Shown: one piece after another, positions 53,873-62,756 of the stretch
How positions within the stretch are numbered: the stretch's first letter is position 1
Layout: each line of letters starts with the position of its first letter
Origin: Palsa-1447 sp964414785
Lineage (GTDB): Bacteria > Verrucomicrobiota > Verrucomicrobiia > Opitutales > Opitutaceae
Length of the DNA stretch: 64,000 nucleotides
Direction of reading: 5' to 3'
Assembly (NCBI GenBank): GCA_964414785.1
Contig: CAYPXZ010000019.1
Span: forward strand, 1 to 64,000
Translations under genes and position numbers: made by a program
Notes under the pieces: model-generated
Told to the model about the DNA's origin: nothing
What the model saw: the letters and a program-made list of their open reading frames with translations, nothing else
Database searches by the model: none

Positions 53873-54604
53873 ATGCCTCTGACCATACTGCTAAACGGGG
53901 CGCGGGGACGGATGGGTAAGGCCCTTGCCGCCGCCGCGGCTCAGGCGGGCATCGCCGTCGGCGCCTCGACCGACCAGGGCGACGACCTGGCTGCGCCCAT
54001 CACGTCCGTGGATGTCGTGGTCGACTTCAGCTCGCCGCTTGCGACCCGGGGCCTGATCGAACTGGCGGTGGCCTCCGGCAAGCCGCTCGTCATCGGGACG
54101 ACCGGCCACTCGCCGGAGGAGAAGGCGGCCCTCATGAAGCTCGCGGCCCGCGTGCCCTGCGTCTGGGCCGGAAACTTCTCGGTCGGGGTCAACCTGCTCT
54201 ACGCGCTCTCGCGAAGGGCGGCGCGCACCCTCGGGGACGACTACGACACGGAGGTCGTCGAGATGCACCACCGGATGAAGAAGGACGCGCCGAGCGGCAC
54301 CGCGGCGCGCCTGCTGGAGATCATCCTCGAGGAGCGGAAGCTCGACCGATCGGCGCTGCGCCACGGCCGCGAGGGGATAACCGGCGAGCGCAAGGCCTCG
54401 GAGGTCGGCGTCCACTCGCTTCGCGGAGGCGACGTCATCGGCGACCACACGGTCATCTTTGCCGGCGCCGGGGAGAGGCTCGAATTGACCCACCGGGCCA
54501 GCGACAGGGCCGTGTTCGCGCACGGCGCCCTCAGGGCCGCCCAGTGGGTCGTCGCGCAGAGGCCCCGGGTGTACGACATGCAGGATGTCCTCGGCCTCGG
54601 CTGA
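53873..54604 (+). CDS. dapB: 4-hydroxy-tetrahydrodipicolinate reductase
   Basis: A 243-residue cytosolic reductase, the second step after DapA. The dinucleotide-binding loop is NGARGRMGKALA at the N-terminus, and the catalytic block is EVVEMHHRMKKDAPSGTA, with His and Lys in place. It is slightly shorter than the E. coli enzyme (273), as in many bacteria. It starts 8 bases after dapA and 9 bases before ruvA, indicating an operon. Confidence 0.97.
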   Translation: MPLTILLNGARGRMGKALAAAAAQAGIAVGASTDQGDDLAAPITSVDVVVDFSSPLATRGLIELAVASGKPLVIGTTGHSPEEKAALMKLAARVPCVWAGNFSVGVNLLYALSRRAARTLGDDYDTEVVEMHHRMKKDAPSGTAARLLEIILEERKLDRSALRHGREGITGERKASEVGVHSLRGGDVIGDHTVIFAGAGERLELTHRASDRAVFAHGALRAAQWVVAQRPRVYDMQDVLGLG

Positions 54605-54613
54605 GAAGCCCGA

Positions 54614-55210
54614 ATGATCACCTCCATCCAGGGAATCCTGGCAGAATCGGGGCTCGTGCGGGCCATCGTGGAGATAGACGGGTTCGGCTACGAGGTGAAC
54701 GTCCCAGTGACGACGGCCGAGCGCCTGCCCCCGGTCGGCTCGCAGGTCAAGCTCCACACCCTCGTGATCTACCGCGAGGACTCCCAGACCCTCTACGGGT
54801 TCGCGACCGCCGACGACAGGGATTTCTTCCGGCTGATGATCGAGAACGTGACCGGCATCGGCCCGAAGATGGCGCTGTCGATCATGAGCAGGCTCTCCCT
54901 CCCGCTTCTCCAGGGTGCGATCCGCTCCGGGGACATCGCGACGCTCTCCAAGTGCCCGGGCATCGGCAAGAAGACCGCCGAGAGGCTCGTCATCGAGTTG
55001 AAGAGCCGCGTCGGCGCGGCCTCGGGCGCGATCGCCGCCCTCTCCGCTGACGGGACCCCCGCAAGCGGGACGCCCCACGGGGACGCCGTCGCGGCGCTGG
55101 TGGCCCTCGGCTACAAGGTCGCGGATGCCGACGAGGCCGTTCGCCGCGCCTCCCTTACGCTTGGCACGGCCGCCACGACCGAGGCCCTCATCAAGAAGGC
55201 CCTCGCCTAG
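54614..55210 (+). CDS. ruvA: Holliday junction DNA helicase subunit RuvA
   Basis: A 198-residue protein: N-terminal OB fold (MITSIQGILAESGLVRAIVE), two helix-hairpin-helix motifs (NVTGIGPKMALSIM and KCPGIGKKTAERLVIEL) and a C-terminal domain that binds RuvB (VAALVALGYKVADADEAVRR). It recognises four-way DNA junctions during recombination. It is third in the dapA-dapB-ruvA unit. RuvB and RuvC are not in the window. Its end overlaps the convergent anti-sigma-like gene by four bases. Confidence 0.97.
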   Translation: MITSIQGILAESGLVRAIVEIDGFGYEVNVPVTTAERLPPVGSQVKLHTLVIYREDSQTLYGFATADDRDFFRLMIENVTGIGPKMALSIMSRLSLPLLQGAIRSGDIATLSKCPGIGKKTAERLVIELKSRVGAASGAIAALSADGTPASGTPHGDAVAALVALGYKVADADEAVRRASLTLGTAATTEALIKKALA

Positions 55211-55875
55211 CGCTGAAAGCGGAAGGCGGACATCTCGGCCGGCTCCTGGTCATCCCGGTTGCTCGGCGAATCACTGAGGACCGCGGCCTTCAGGTCGGTC
55301 TTCGGATTGAGAAGGAAGGCCGGGTTGGCGGAGCTGAAGACGGGGGTCATGTGGACGGCGCCGATCCAGTTGAGCTGCGCCATCTGGGAGGACGTGTCGA
55401 TTGAGGCAAAGAGCGCCCTCTGGCCGCCGGGGGCCATCTGGGCCGAGGGCATCCGCACGAAGAACACGGGCTTCATCGAATCGGAGGAGGACGGCGACGG
55501 GGCCGCCACGGCGACCGGCCGGGCGGCGGGCGCCGCGGACGTGGCCAGGGAGCCGTTGGACGGCCGCACGCCGGCGCCGCTTCGCAGGTTGACGACGACA
55601 AGCGCGATGGCAGCCGCCGCGGCAAGCCCGGCAAAAGCGGGCGCAAAGCGCAGGCGGCGCTCCGCCGGGAATTCGATCAGATTGGGGGCAGCGGAGGTTT
55701 CCAGGGTCTCCTCGGAGAGCATCGAGCAGGCCTTCTGCATGCGGCAGTACTGGTCGTAGACCTCGCGCCGCTTCGGGTCCTCATGCACCTCGGCCTCCAG
55801 CCTGAGGGCGTCCTCGGGGCTGATCTCGTGGTCGACGTAGAGGTTCAGAAGTTCTATGAATTCCCGGTCTTTCAT
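55207..55875 (-). CDS. Putative anti-sigma factor
   Basis: A 222-residue protein. The N-terminal ~50 residues (FIELLNLYVDHEISPEDALR, then YDQYCRMQKACSML) resemble the sigma-binding domain of anti-ECF factors, though a canonical HxxxCxxC zinc motif is not complete. One membrane helix lies at about 78-96 (FAGLAAAAAIALVVVNL), with a variable Ala/Pro/Ser-rich periplasmic region after it. Its ATG overlaps the TGA of the ECF sigma gene (ATGA), which strongly supports a sigma/anti-sigma pair. Confidence 0.75.
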   Translation of the reverse strand: MKDREFIELLNLYVDHEISPEDALRLEAEVHEDPKRREVYDQYCRMQKACSMLSEETLETSAAPNLIEFPAERRLRFAPAFAGLAAAAAIALVVVNLRSGAGVRPSNGSLATSAAPAARPVAVAAPSPSSSDSMKPVFFVRMPSAQMAPGGQRALFASIDTSSQMAQLNWIGAVHMTPVFSSANPAFLLNPKTDLKAAVLSDSPSNRDDQEPAEMSAFRFQR

Positions 55876-56474
55876 TTGAAGTCTTCGCCAAGCTTGGAGC
55901 GCAGGCTTTCGCGCGCCCTAGCGATTCGGCTTTTTACGGTTCCGACGGAGATGCCGAGGACAGCGGCAATCTCTTCGTAGGACTGGTTCTTGATGTTTCG
56001 CAAGATGAGAATCTCGCGGTGTTTGGCGCCGAGGCGCTCCATGCCTTTGCCGATGCGCGCGACGAATTCACGGGTAACCGTGATGTCGTCAGGTGTCTCG
56101 ACTTCGGCCGGGATCATATCGGCGAGCGTGGTGTCATTGTCGGGGCCCATGGGGGCATCGAAAGAAACGGACTTGTCGCGCTTTCGCCGCCACCAGTACC
56201 AGTAGCGGTTGCGGGCAAGGTTCGTGGCGATCTGGTAGAGCCAGGTCGAGAACGCGGAGTCGCCCCTGAAGTTCGCGAGGCCGCGGTGGGCCCTTATAAA
56301 TGCATCCTGGGTAACCTCTTCCGCATCCTCGGAGTTCCTTAGGAGCTGGTTCACCATGGAGAAGATGCGATCCCAGTACCGGGATACCATCTCATCAAAT
56401 GCGGACGCATCGCCACTCTTGAATCGGTCAACGAGTACGCGGTCCAGGGCCACTTCGTGAGCTTTGGTCGACAT
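55872..56474 (-). CDS. ECF-type RNA polymerase sigma factor
   Basis: A 200-residue sigma-70 family protein. Region 2 is visible as FDEMVSRYWDRIFSMVNQLL and DAEEVTQDAFIRAHRGLANF, with FSTWLYQIATNLARNRYWYW; region 4 is LILRNIKNQSYEEIAAVLGI followed by SVGTVKSRIARARESLR. The ATG at 56474 has GGAAG five bases upstream; ATG 56486 and TTG 56519 are alternatives. It is translationally coupled to the anti-sigma-like gene. The stimulus is unknown. Confidence 0.95.
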   Translation of the reverse strand: MSTKAHEVALDRVLVDRFKSGDASAFDEMVSRYWDRIFSMVNQLLRNSEDAEEVTQDAFIRAHRGLANFRGDSAFSTWLYQIATNLARNRYWYWWRRKRDKSVSFDAPMGPDNDTTLADMIPAEVETPDDITVTREFVARIGKGMERLGAKHREILILRNIKNQSYEEIAAVLGISVGTVKSRIARARESLRSKLGEDFK

Positions 56475-56726
56475 GCGGTCTTCCATGCTCTGACGGGCAT
56501 ATTTATGAATTGTTCCCAATGATTTAAAGTCTAGCCTATGAAAGAAATGGGCTACTCGGAAAGGGTCAATTCAATCGGCCCGATCGCCCGCCGGCACCCT
56601 TTCAATCAAGACGGATTTCCCCGGCTGAAGTTCCCGTTATGCAGAAACTTCCGTCGAAATTTCCCCTTTTTGGCCTTGCGATTCCAAGGCCGTGAACCCT
56701 TAAACGCAGTAAGTTGCAATTGCCCA

Positions 56727-57590
56727 ATGCTACCCCGCGTTGATTATGAGGATACGTCCGCTGTCGCGGACTTCGTGAGGGGCAGGTTCTCGGCCCTACA
56801 TCCCGGGGCCGACCATGCCTTGCTCCAGCGCCTTTTCAGGGACGTGGAGGAGCTGTTTGCGGGGCGCACGGCCGCCTACGCCCCCATCGACCTTAAGTAC
56901 CACAACCTTCGCCACACGCATATGGCGACCGTCTGCATGTCCCTCCTTCTTGAGGGACTCCAGGGCGAGGGGGCGACGGAGCACCTGCGCCCCCGCGACT
57001 TCGAATTGGCGATCGCCGGGGTCCTCTTCCATGACGCCGGCTACCTCAAGCTGAAGACGGACACCGCCGGCACCGGCGCCAAGTACACGTTCTGCCACAT
57101 CCTCAGAAGCTGCGCGTTCGCCGCCTCGTACCTCCCGCAGCTCGGCGTCACGGACATCGAGATTGAAAACGTCCTGTCAGCGATCAACTGCACCGGGCCC
57201 AACTGCGAGATCAGCCGCTTGCACTTCCGGGATCCCGTGAGCCGGATGGTGGGCTGCGCCCTGGCGACGGCCGACTATGTCGGCCAGCTGGCCGATCCCC
57301 ATTACCCCGACAAGCTCGGCGAGCTCTACGCCGAGTTCAGCGAGTCGGACGATTTCGCAAACGTTCCCATGGAAAAGAGGATCTTCAAGTCGGAGGAGGA
57401 CCTGGTGCGGCGGACGCCCGATTTTTGGTTCCATTTCGTGAAGCCGAAGCTGGAGAACGATTTTCAGGCGGTCTATCGCTACCTTGAACGGCCCCTGCGC
57501 TCCGGTACCAATGACTTCCTGGCCGCCATCGAGGCCAACTTCGCAAAGATTGCCCAGCGAATCGCCTCCCAAAAGGTGGGGGTGCGGTAG
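56727..57590 (+). CDS. HD-domain metal-dependent phosphohydrolase
   Basis: A 287-residue cytosolic protein. The HD-type metal site is seen as LKYHNLRHTHMATV (His...His) and GVLFHDAGYLK (HD pair), a pattern close to cyclic-nucleotide phosphodiesterases (YHN..H...HD.G); a further Asp fits ALATADYVGQL. It may hydrolyse a cyclic nucleotide or another phosphoester. The ATG at 56727 is chosen; the longer frame from 56538 has no family support. It is divergent from the sigma gene and followed by a GC hairpin and tRNA-Lys. Confidence 0.8.
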   Translation: MLPRVDYEDTSAVADFVRGRFSALHPGADHALLQRLFRDVEELFAGRTAAYAPIDLKYHNLRHTHMATVCMSLLLEGLQGEGATEHLRPRDFELAIAGVLFHDAGYLKLKTDTAGTGAKYTFCHILRSCAFAASYLPQLGVTDIEIENVLSAINCTGPNCEISRLHFRDPVSRMVGCALATADYVGQLADPHYPDKLGELYAEFSESDDFANVPMEKRIFKSEEDLVRRTPDFWFHFVKPKLENDFQAVYRYLERPLRSGTNDFLAAIEANFAKIAQRIASQKVGVR

Positions 57591-57601
57591 GGCTTCGGGC
57601 T

Positions 57602-57619
57602 ACCGGGGGGCACCCCGGT
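57602..57619 (+). terminator. GC-rich hairpin after the HD gene
   Basis: ACCGGGG-GGCA-CCCCGGT, a perfect 7-bp stem with a four-base loop, starts 12 bases after the HD gene stop. No T-run follows, so intrinsic termination would be weak. Confidence 0.5.
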
Positions 57620-57847
57620 GGTTGGCGGCGCCGGGCCCCGTGCCGGACGGGTCCATTTGGTCTTGCCGCGGCATCGGTATCACCCCTACAACCTACAGCT
57701 TGGTCTGCTCCTTCGCGGAGCATGATTTCGGGGTGAAACAACGGGCAACATGCGAAGTCCGTTGATTCAGTTATTATTTGGAGGTGGGGACTTTAGCATC
57801 AAACTGGGGGCCAGCATTCCAACACAGCTTTTTCAAAATCAAATTTC

Positions 57848-57922
57848 GGGTTGGTAGCTCAATGGTAGAGCAGTTGCCTTTTAAGCAATTGGTTCTGGGT
57901 TCGAATCCCAGCCAGCCCACCA
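57848..57922 (+). tRNA. tRNA-Lys (anticodon TTT)
   Basis: All cloverleaf parts can be drawn: acceptor GGGTTGG with CCAGCCC, D-arm GCTC/GAGC, anticodon stem GTTGC/GCAAT with loop CTTTTAA (anticodon TTT), T-arm CTGGG-TTCGAAT-CCCAG, discriminator A and an encoded CCA end. It reads AAA and AAG. It stands alone, 35 bases before a response-regulator gene. Confidence 0.97.
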
Positions 57923-57956
57923 ACTTTCTCGTTTCGCCGATCAGAATCTAAGTTCG

Positions 57957-58604
57957 ATGTATCGCCTGGTAATCATAGAGGACCAAACCGCCATCCGAGA
58001 GATGCTGGTCGAGATCCTCGCGTTGGATAAGTCGTACAAGCTGGTCGGCCAGTGCGGCGACGGCCAGGAGGGCCTTCAGATGTGCCTCGACCAGAAGCCG
58101 GACGTGGTCGTCCTGGACGCCAAACTGCCGAGCCTGAACGGGGTTGAGCTCCTTCGACGGCTCACCAAGCGCCTGCCGGGCCTTAGGGTGCTCGTATTCT
58201 CCGGCCATGAGAACCCGGTGGTCGTCCGCCAGATGCTCGAGGCCGGGGCCCACGGGTTCGTCGAGAAGACGGCCGGGTTCACCGAGTTCAAGAAGGGCCT
58301 CGCGGCGATCGCCATGGGCGGGACGTACTTCGGACCCGCCATTGCCAGCGTGCTTCGCACCGTGGTCGCCAACCCGGAATCGGGCAGATCGCCCGACTTC
58401 CTGACGGAGCGCGAGCGCGAGATCCTGCAGCTCGTCGCCGAGGGAAACAGCACGAAGGAGATAGGCGTAAAGCTCGGCATCAGCGCCAAGACCGTGGACA
58501 ACCACCGTACGAACCTCATGCGCAAGCTCAACATCCACGACGTCGCGAGCCTTACGCGCCATGCACTTGAGCAGGGCGTCGTGGACGACAAGGGCCTTTC
58601 CTGA
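57957..58604 (+). CDS. NarL/FixJ-family response regulator
   Basis: A 215-residue two-domain regulator. The receiver domain has acidic residues in VIIEDQTAIRE, phospho-acceptor Asp54 in VVVLDAKLP and Lys in GFVEKTAGF. The LuxR-type helix-turn-helix is LTEREREILQLVAEGNSTKE followed by IGVKLGISAKTVDNHRTNL. It should bind DNA after phosphorylation. No histidine kinase is adjacent, so it is an orphan here. It follows tRNA-Lys closely. Confidence 0.94.
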   Translation: MYRLVIIEDQTAIREMLVEILALDKSYKLVGQCGDGQEGLQMCLDQKPDVVVLDAKLPSLNGVELLRRLTKRLPGLRVLVFSGHENPVVVRQMLEAGAHGFVEKTAGFTEFKKGLAAIAMGGTYFGPAIASVLRTVVANPESGRSPDFLTEREREILQLVAEGNSTKEIGVKLGISAKTVDNHRTNLMRKLNIHDVASLTRHALEQGVVDDKGLS

Positions 58605-58621
58605 GATTCCCTCTTAATTTC

Positions 58622-58650
58622 TTGCGACAAGCCAAAGGTTTGCCAAAAAT
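58622..58650 (+). promoter_or_regulatory. Candidate promoter of the Pal-like lipoprotein gene
   Basis: TTGCGA and AAAAAT are separated by 17 bases and lie about 30 bases before the lipoprotein ATG. The -10 match is weak, so this is only a candidate. Confidence 0.3.
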
Positions 58651-58679
58651 ACACCCTTCCAACGTAATTCAATCTACAC

Positions 58680-59243
58680 ATGAAACTCGCCTCCAAGTCG
58701 CTCTGCATCATCGCCGCCAGTGCTGCCGCCCTCCTCGCGGGCTGCGCAAAGAAGCCTGTGCGGCCCGATCCGAGCTCCACGGCCCTTGGACCGCAGAGCG
58801 GCGGAGCGGGTAACCTCACCCCCACCGATGTTTCGACGACGGCCGACGCAAACTCGGCGCTCACCAACCGCGACCCGAACATCCTCGAGGATGCCAACAC
58901 GATCCGCGGCCTTCTGCAGCCGGTGTACTTTGAATTCGACCGCTCCAGCGTGAAGGCCGCAGAGCGCCCGAAGCTGCAGGCCGCGAAGGACTATCTCGAT
59001 AAGAACCCCCAGTACCGCCTCCTGCTTGAGGGCCACTGCGACTGGCGCGGAACCTCCGAGTACAACCTGGGCCTGGGCGACCACCGCGCCAGCGAAGCCA
59101 AGAAATACCTGATCCAGATCGGCGTTTCCGCGGACAAGATCGAGACCCTCTCAAAGGGAAGCGAAGAGGCCAAGAAGAACGCCGACGACGCGACGATGTC
59201 CAAGGACCGCCGCGACGAGCTGGTGATCCTCAAGAAGTCGTAA
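58680..59243 (+). CDS. pal: Peptidoglycan-associated lipoprotein (Pal/OmpA-like)
   Basis: A 187-residue outer-membrane lipoprotein. The signal peptide ends in the lipobox LAGC (Cys22). The C-terminal OmpA domain, which binds peptidoglycan, has VYFEFDRSSVKAAERPKLQA and LLLEGHCDWRGTSEYNLGLG with DHRASEAKKYLIQIGV, matching Pal. It should tether the outer membrane to the cell wall, usually with TolB; no tol genes are in the window. It ends 14 bases inside the convergent dipeptidase gene. Confidence 0.92.
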   Translation: MKLASKSLCIIAASAAALLAGCAKKPVRPDPSSTALGPQSGGAGNLTPTDVSTTADANSALTNRDPNILEDANTIRGLLQPVYFEFDRSSVKAAERPKLQAAKDYLDKNPQYRLLLEGHCDWRGTSEYNLGLGDHRASEAKKYLIQIGVSADKIETLSKGSEEAKKNADDATMSKDRRDELVILKKS

Positions 59244-60603
59244 TACCGGACAGGATACGTTTCGCAGTCTCGACGCCCTTCTTCATCACGTCGAGATTGA
59301 AGCTCTCGTTCGGAGCGTGAAGGTTGTCCTCGGGCAGGAAGAGCCCGAGCATGACCGAGTCGAGCCCCGTCGCCTTCTTTATGTCGGCGATGATCGGCAC
59401 GCTCCCGCCCTCGCGCAGGTACAGGGGCGGGCGGCCCCAGACTGACGTGACGGCCGCGTCCGTGGCGCGAAACGCGCGGGCCAGTACCGGCGACTGGTCC
59501 TTCGGGGTGTTCGGGCGCCCCGGCGGCACCACGACGTAGGGATCCCCCTTGTGCTGGTCGACAAACTCTATCTTCACCCCCTTCGGAGCCCGCGCGAGGA
59601 TCGCCTTCCTGACGAGATCCTTGATCCGGTCGGGCTCCTGGTTCGGGACCAGGCGGCAGCTGATCTTCACGAACGCCTTGCTGGGGATCACCGTCTTCGT
59701 CCCCTCCCCCTGGTAGCCGCCGCCGACCCCGTTGAATTCCAAGGTGGGCTGGAACCTCACCGACTCGAACGGCGAGAAGCCGGGCGAGGTGTAGAATGCG
59801 TCGATGCCCAGGAAGTCCATGTAGGCCTTCCCGTCTCCGGCAAGCTTCGCGAGCTCGGCGCGCTCCCAGGGCTCCACGTCGAGGACGCCGTCGTAGAATC
59901 CGGGGACGTTGACGCTCCCATCCGGGTTGTGGAGCGTCGCGCATATCTCCGCCAGGGCCTGGATCGGGTTGCGAAGCACCCCGCCGTGCAGGCCCGAGTG
60001 CAGGTCGCCCTTCGCCCCGGTCACGACCAGGTCAAGCAGCGCCAGCCCCCTTAGCCCGCACGTGATCACGACCTGCTGCTCGTTCGGAAGGGCCGTGTCC
60101 GAGAGGTACACGAAATCGGCCTTCCGCAGCCTGTCGGCGTAGGCCTCCAGGAACTTCGGGAAGCTCGGGCTTCCCATCTCCTCCTCGCCCTCCACGAGGA
60201 ACGTGATCCTTAGCGGCAGCCCGGGGTTCTCCTCCAGCAGCTGCGCCACGGCCGCGATATTGGTCATCAGGGGCCCCTTGTTGTCCGCGGCCCCGCGCCC
60301 GTAGATGCGGTTGCCGATGATGGTGGGCTCGAACGGGGGGGTCTTCCAGAGCGCGATCGGGTCTGCCGGCTGGACGTCGTAATGCCCGTAGATGACCACG
60401 TGGGGCCACTTCGGGTCGCCATCCCTGCTCGCAAGGACGATCGGGTGAACGTCCGTCTTGACGACCTCGACCTTGAAGCCGAGCGAGCCCAGCAGGTCGG
60501 ACACGAACTTCTGCGAGCCAACCATGCCCTCCTTGAACTTCGAGTCGGTCGAGACGCTCGGGAAGCGGATGAATTCCTTTAGTTTTTCAACGGGGTCGAA
60601 CAT
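59230..60603 (-). CDS. M20-family metallodipeptidase (CNDP/DapE-like)
   Basis: A 457-residue peptidase. Metal-site motifs are VIYGHYDVQPAD (His, Asp), GRGAADNKGPL (bridging Asp) and VEGEEEMGS (catalytic Glu pair). The dimerisation/lid domain includes GAKGDLHSGLHGG and PCR-like KISCRLVPNQEPD. No signal peptide is seen, so it is probably cytosolic, cleaving dipeptides or related amides. It is co-directional with purH (57 bases upstream). Confidence 0.92.
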   Translation of the reverse strand: MFDPVEKLKEFIRFPSVSTDSKFKEGMVGSQKFVSDLLGSLGFKVEVVKTDVHPIVLASRDGDPKWPHVVIYGHYDVQPADPIALWKTPPFEPTIIGNRIYGRGAADNKGPLMTNIAAVAQLLEENPGLPLRITFLVEGEEEMGSPSFPKFLEAYADRLRKADFVYLSDTALPNEQQVVITCGLRGLALLDLVVTGAKGDLHSGLHGGVLRNPIQALAEICATLHNPDGSVNVPGFYDGVLDVEPWERAELAKLAGDGKAYMDFLGIDAFYTSPGFSPFESVRFQPTLEFNGVGGGYQGEGTKTVIPSKAFVKISCRLVPNQEPDRIKDLVRKAILARAPKGVKIEFVDQHKGDPYVVVPPGRPNTPKDQSPVLARAFRATDAAVTSVWGRPPLYLREGGSVPIIADIKKATGLDSVMLGLFLPEDNLHAPNESFNLDVMKKGVETAKRILSGITTS

Positions 60604-60660
60604 CCGCCCACGATGCGAGATGGCGCGGCCCCTGCCAACTCCGAACGGTTCGGCGGAACC

Positions 60661-62211
60661 CTAGTGCCTGAAATGCCGGATCCCCGTGAAGACCATGGCA
60701 ACACCCCGGTCGTCGGCGGCCTTGATGACCTCGGCGTCGCGCACGGAGCCGCCCGGCTGGATGGCCGCGGTCGCGCCGGCCTCGGCGGCGGCTATGAGCC
60801 CGTCGGGGAACGGGAAGAGCGCCTCGCTGACGACCACGGAGCCCTTCAGGCTAAGGCCCGCCTCCCCCGCCTTCCATACGGCGATCCTCGAGCTGTCGAC
60901 GCGCGCCATCTGGCCCGCGCCGATGCCAAGCGTCTGCTCCCCGCGGCAGTAGACGATCGCGTTAGACTTCACGTGCTTGCACACCTTCCAACCAAACATC
61001 ATCGAGTCCCACTCCTCGGCGCTGGGCTGGCGCTTCGTCACGACCCTGAAGGCCGAGCGGTCGCCGAGCACCCGGTCGCGGTCCTGCACGAGAACCCCCC
61101 CGATGACGGAGCGGATCTCCTGGAGCGCATCCGCGCCCAGGCCCTCGGCGGCGACCATGAGGCGCAGGTTCTTCTTCTTCTGCAGCACGGCGAGCGCCTC
61201 GGGGCTGAAGCGCGGCGCGATGATGACCTCGGTGAAGATGTCCGCGATCAAGGCGGCGAGGGCGCCGTCGAGCGTGCGGTTGACGATGATGATCCCGCCG
61301 AAAGGGGCCTGCCGGTCCGTCGCATAGGCCTTCTCCCAGGCCTCGGTGAGTGTTTCGGCGCTCCCCAGGCCGCACGGGTTCGTGTGCTTGAGGATCGCCA
61401 CCGTCGGCCTCTCGAATTCGCCGATCAGGTAGGTCGCCGAGGTGATGTCGAGGATGTTGTTGTAGCTCAGCTCCTTTCCCTGGAGCTGCTTGAAGTGCTC
61501 ATGGAAGGTGCCGTAGAGGGCCGCCTTCTGGTGGGGATTCTCCCCGTACCTGAGGGACTGCGCCTTGCTGAGCGAAAGCGTGAGCTTCGGGGCGAACCCG
61601 CTGAGTGCCTCCAGGTCGGGCGCCGCCTCCTGCGCCTCCAGGAACTTGGCGATCGCCGCGTCATAGGCCGCCGTCCGCTGGAACACCTTAAGCGCCAGGC
61701 GCCGGCGCAGCTCCCCGAGCGCGCCTGCGCCCGCCTTCATCGCGGCAAGAACCCCGTCGTAGTCGGCCGGGTCGCACACCACGGTCACGCTCTCGTGGTT
61801 CTTGGCCGCGCTCCTGAGCATCGACGGGCCGCCGATGTCGATGTTCTCGATCGCCTCCTCGAGCGAGACACCCGGCTTGGCGACCGTCTGCTCGAAGGGG
61901 TAGAGGTTGACGACCACCAGGTCGATGAGCTCGATCCCGTTGGCCGCCGCCTGCTCAAGGTGCTCGGGCTTGTCCCGCCGGCAGAGCAGGCCCCCGTGGA
62001 TCTTCGGATGGAGGGTCTTCACCCTACCCTCCATGATCTCGGGGAAACCGGTGTGCTGGCCGACCTCGGTGACTGCGATCCCTCTTTCGTGGAGGAGCCT
62101 CGCGGTGCCCCCGGTCGAGAGGATCGTGTAGCCGTGGTCCTTCACGAGCGAGGCCGCGAATTCGGCCAGACCACTCTTGTCGCTGACCGATAGGAGGGCG
62201 AGTTTGCGCAT
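60661..62211 (-). CDS. purH: Bifunctional AICAR transformylase / IMP cyclohydrolase
   Basis: A 516-residue cytosolic enzyme for the last two steps of IMP synthesis. The N-terminal IMP cyclohydrolase/MGS-like domain has LLSVSDKSGLAEFAASLV and ILSTGGTARLLHERGI; the C-terminal transformylase domain has the Lys-His pair in AILKHTNPCGLGSAE and ENPHQKAALYG. Length is normal. No other pur gene is adjacent; apaG is divergent. Confidence 0.98.
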   Translation of the reverse strand: MRKLALLSVSDKSGLAEFAASLVKDHGYTILSTGGTARLLHERGIAVTEVGQHTGFPEIMEGRVKTLHPKIHGGLLCRRDKPEHLEQAAANGIELIDLVVVNLYPFEQTVAKPGVSLEEAIENIDIGGPSMLRSAAKNHESVTVVCDPADYDGVLAAMKAGAGALGELRRRLALKVFQRTAAYDAAIAKFLEAQEAAPDLEALSGFAPKLTLSLSKAQSLRYGENPHQKAALYGTFHEHFKQLQGKELSYNNILDITSATYLIGEFERPTVAILKHTNPCGLGSAETLTEAWEKAYATDRQAPFGGIIIVNRTLDGALAALIADIFTEVIIAPRFSPEALAVLQKKKNLRLMVAAEGLGADALQEIRSVIGGVLVQDRDRVLGDRSAFRVVTKRQPSAEEWDSMMFGWKVCKHVKSNAIVYCRGEQTLGIGAGQMARVDSSRIAVWKAGEAGLSLKGSVVVSEALFPFPDGLIAAAEAGATAAIQPGGSVRDAEVIKAADDRGVAMVFTGIRHFRH

Positions 62212-62262
62212 GTTCCCCGCGTTTGTGCGGCCCCCTTAGCCGGGCATCAAGCGGAAAGCCAC

Positions 62263-62685
62263 TTGCGGACCACCCCAACGGGCGCACTGTGTATCATAGT
62301 GAAGTGCGGCTCATCCCTGGAATTACCCGGCCTTACCGCCCGGCTCGACAAGCTTGTCCACCACCACGGGGGCGCGAGCCTGCCCGAGGACAAGCCGCAC
62401 GCGTTCGTGTACTACATCACGATCCGCAACGGCTCCGACAGGAACGTGACGCTCCTTGGCCGCAAGTGGGTCATCGACTACGGCAATGGCAACAGGCAGG
62501 TCATCGAGGGCGACCGGATCGTCGGCGAGACGCCGCGCCTGGCGCCCGGGGAGGAGTTCTCCTACAACAGCCACCACGTCACCGGGTGCGACGCCCACGT
62601 GATCGGCAGCTTCCACGGGGTCGACGAGTCGGGGACCAAGGTGCACGTGCTCCTGCCGCCCTTTGACCTGATCGTGCCCCGCTGA
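62263..62685 (+). CDS. apaG: ApaG/DUF525 domain protein
   Basis: About 128-140 residues, a single ApaG domain. Matching stretches are FVYYITIRNGSDRNVTLLGR, KWVIDYGNGNRQVIEGD, VGETPRLAPGEEFSYNS and LLPPFDLIVPR at the C-terminus. ApaG proteins are beta-sandwich proteins of uncertain role, linked to Co2+/Mg2+ handling and diadenosine polyphosphates in enterics. The start is unclear: TTG at 62263 or GTG at 62299. It lies upstream of the beta-CASP nuclease gene (71 bases). Confidence 0.9.
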   Translation: MRTTPTGALCIIVKCGSSLELPGLTARLDKLVHHHGGASLPEDKPHAFVYYITIRNGSDRNVTLLGRKWVIDYGNGNRQVIEGDRIVGETPRLAPGEEFSYNSHHVTGCDAHVIGSFHGVDESGTKVHVLLPPFDLIVPR

Positions 62686-62756
62686 GCAGTATTTTCGGCG
62701 ATGGAGCCTCCCGCGCTTGAATACTTCGAATTCGCTCTCAACGATGTCGGGTAATA

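Noticed and set aside
56538..56726. 63-residue N-terminal extension of the HD protein
   Set aside because: Cys/Arg/Phe-rich sequence without family support; the region more probably holds promoters of the divergent sigma and HD genes.
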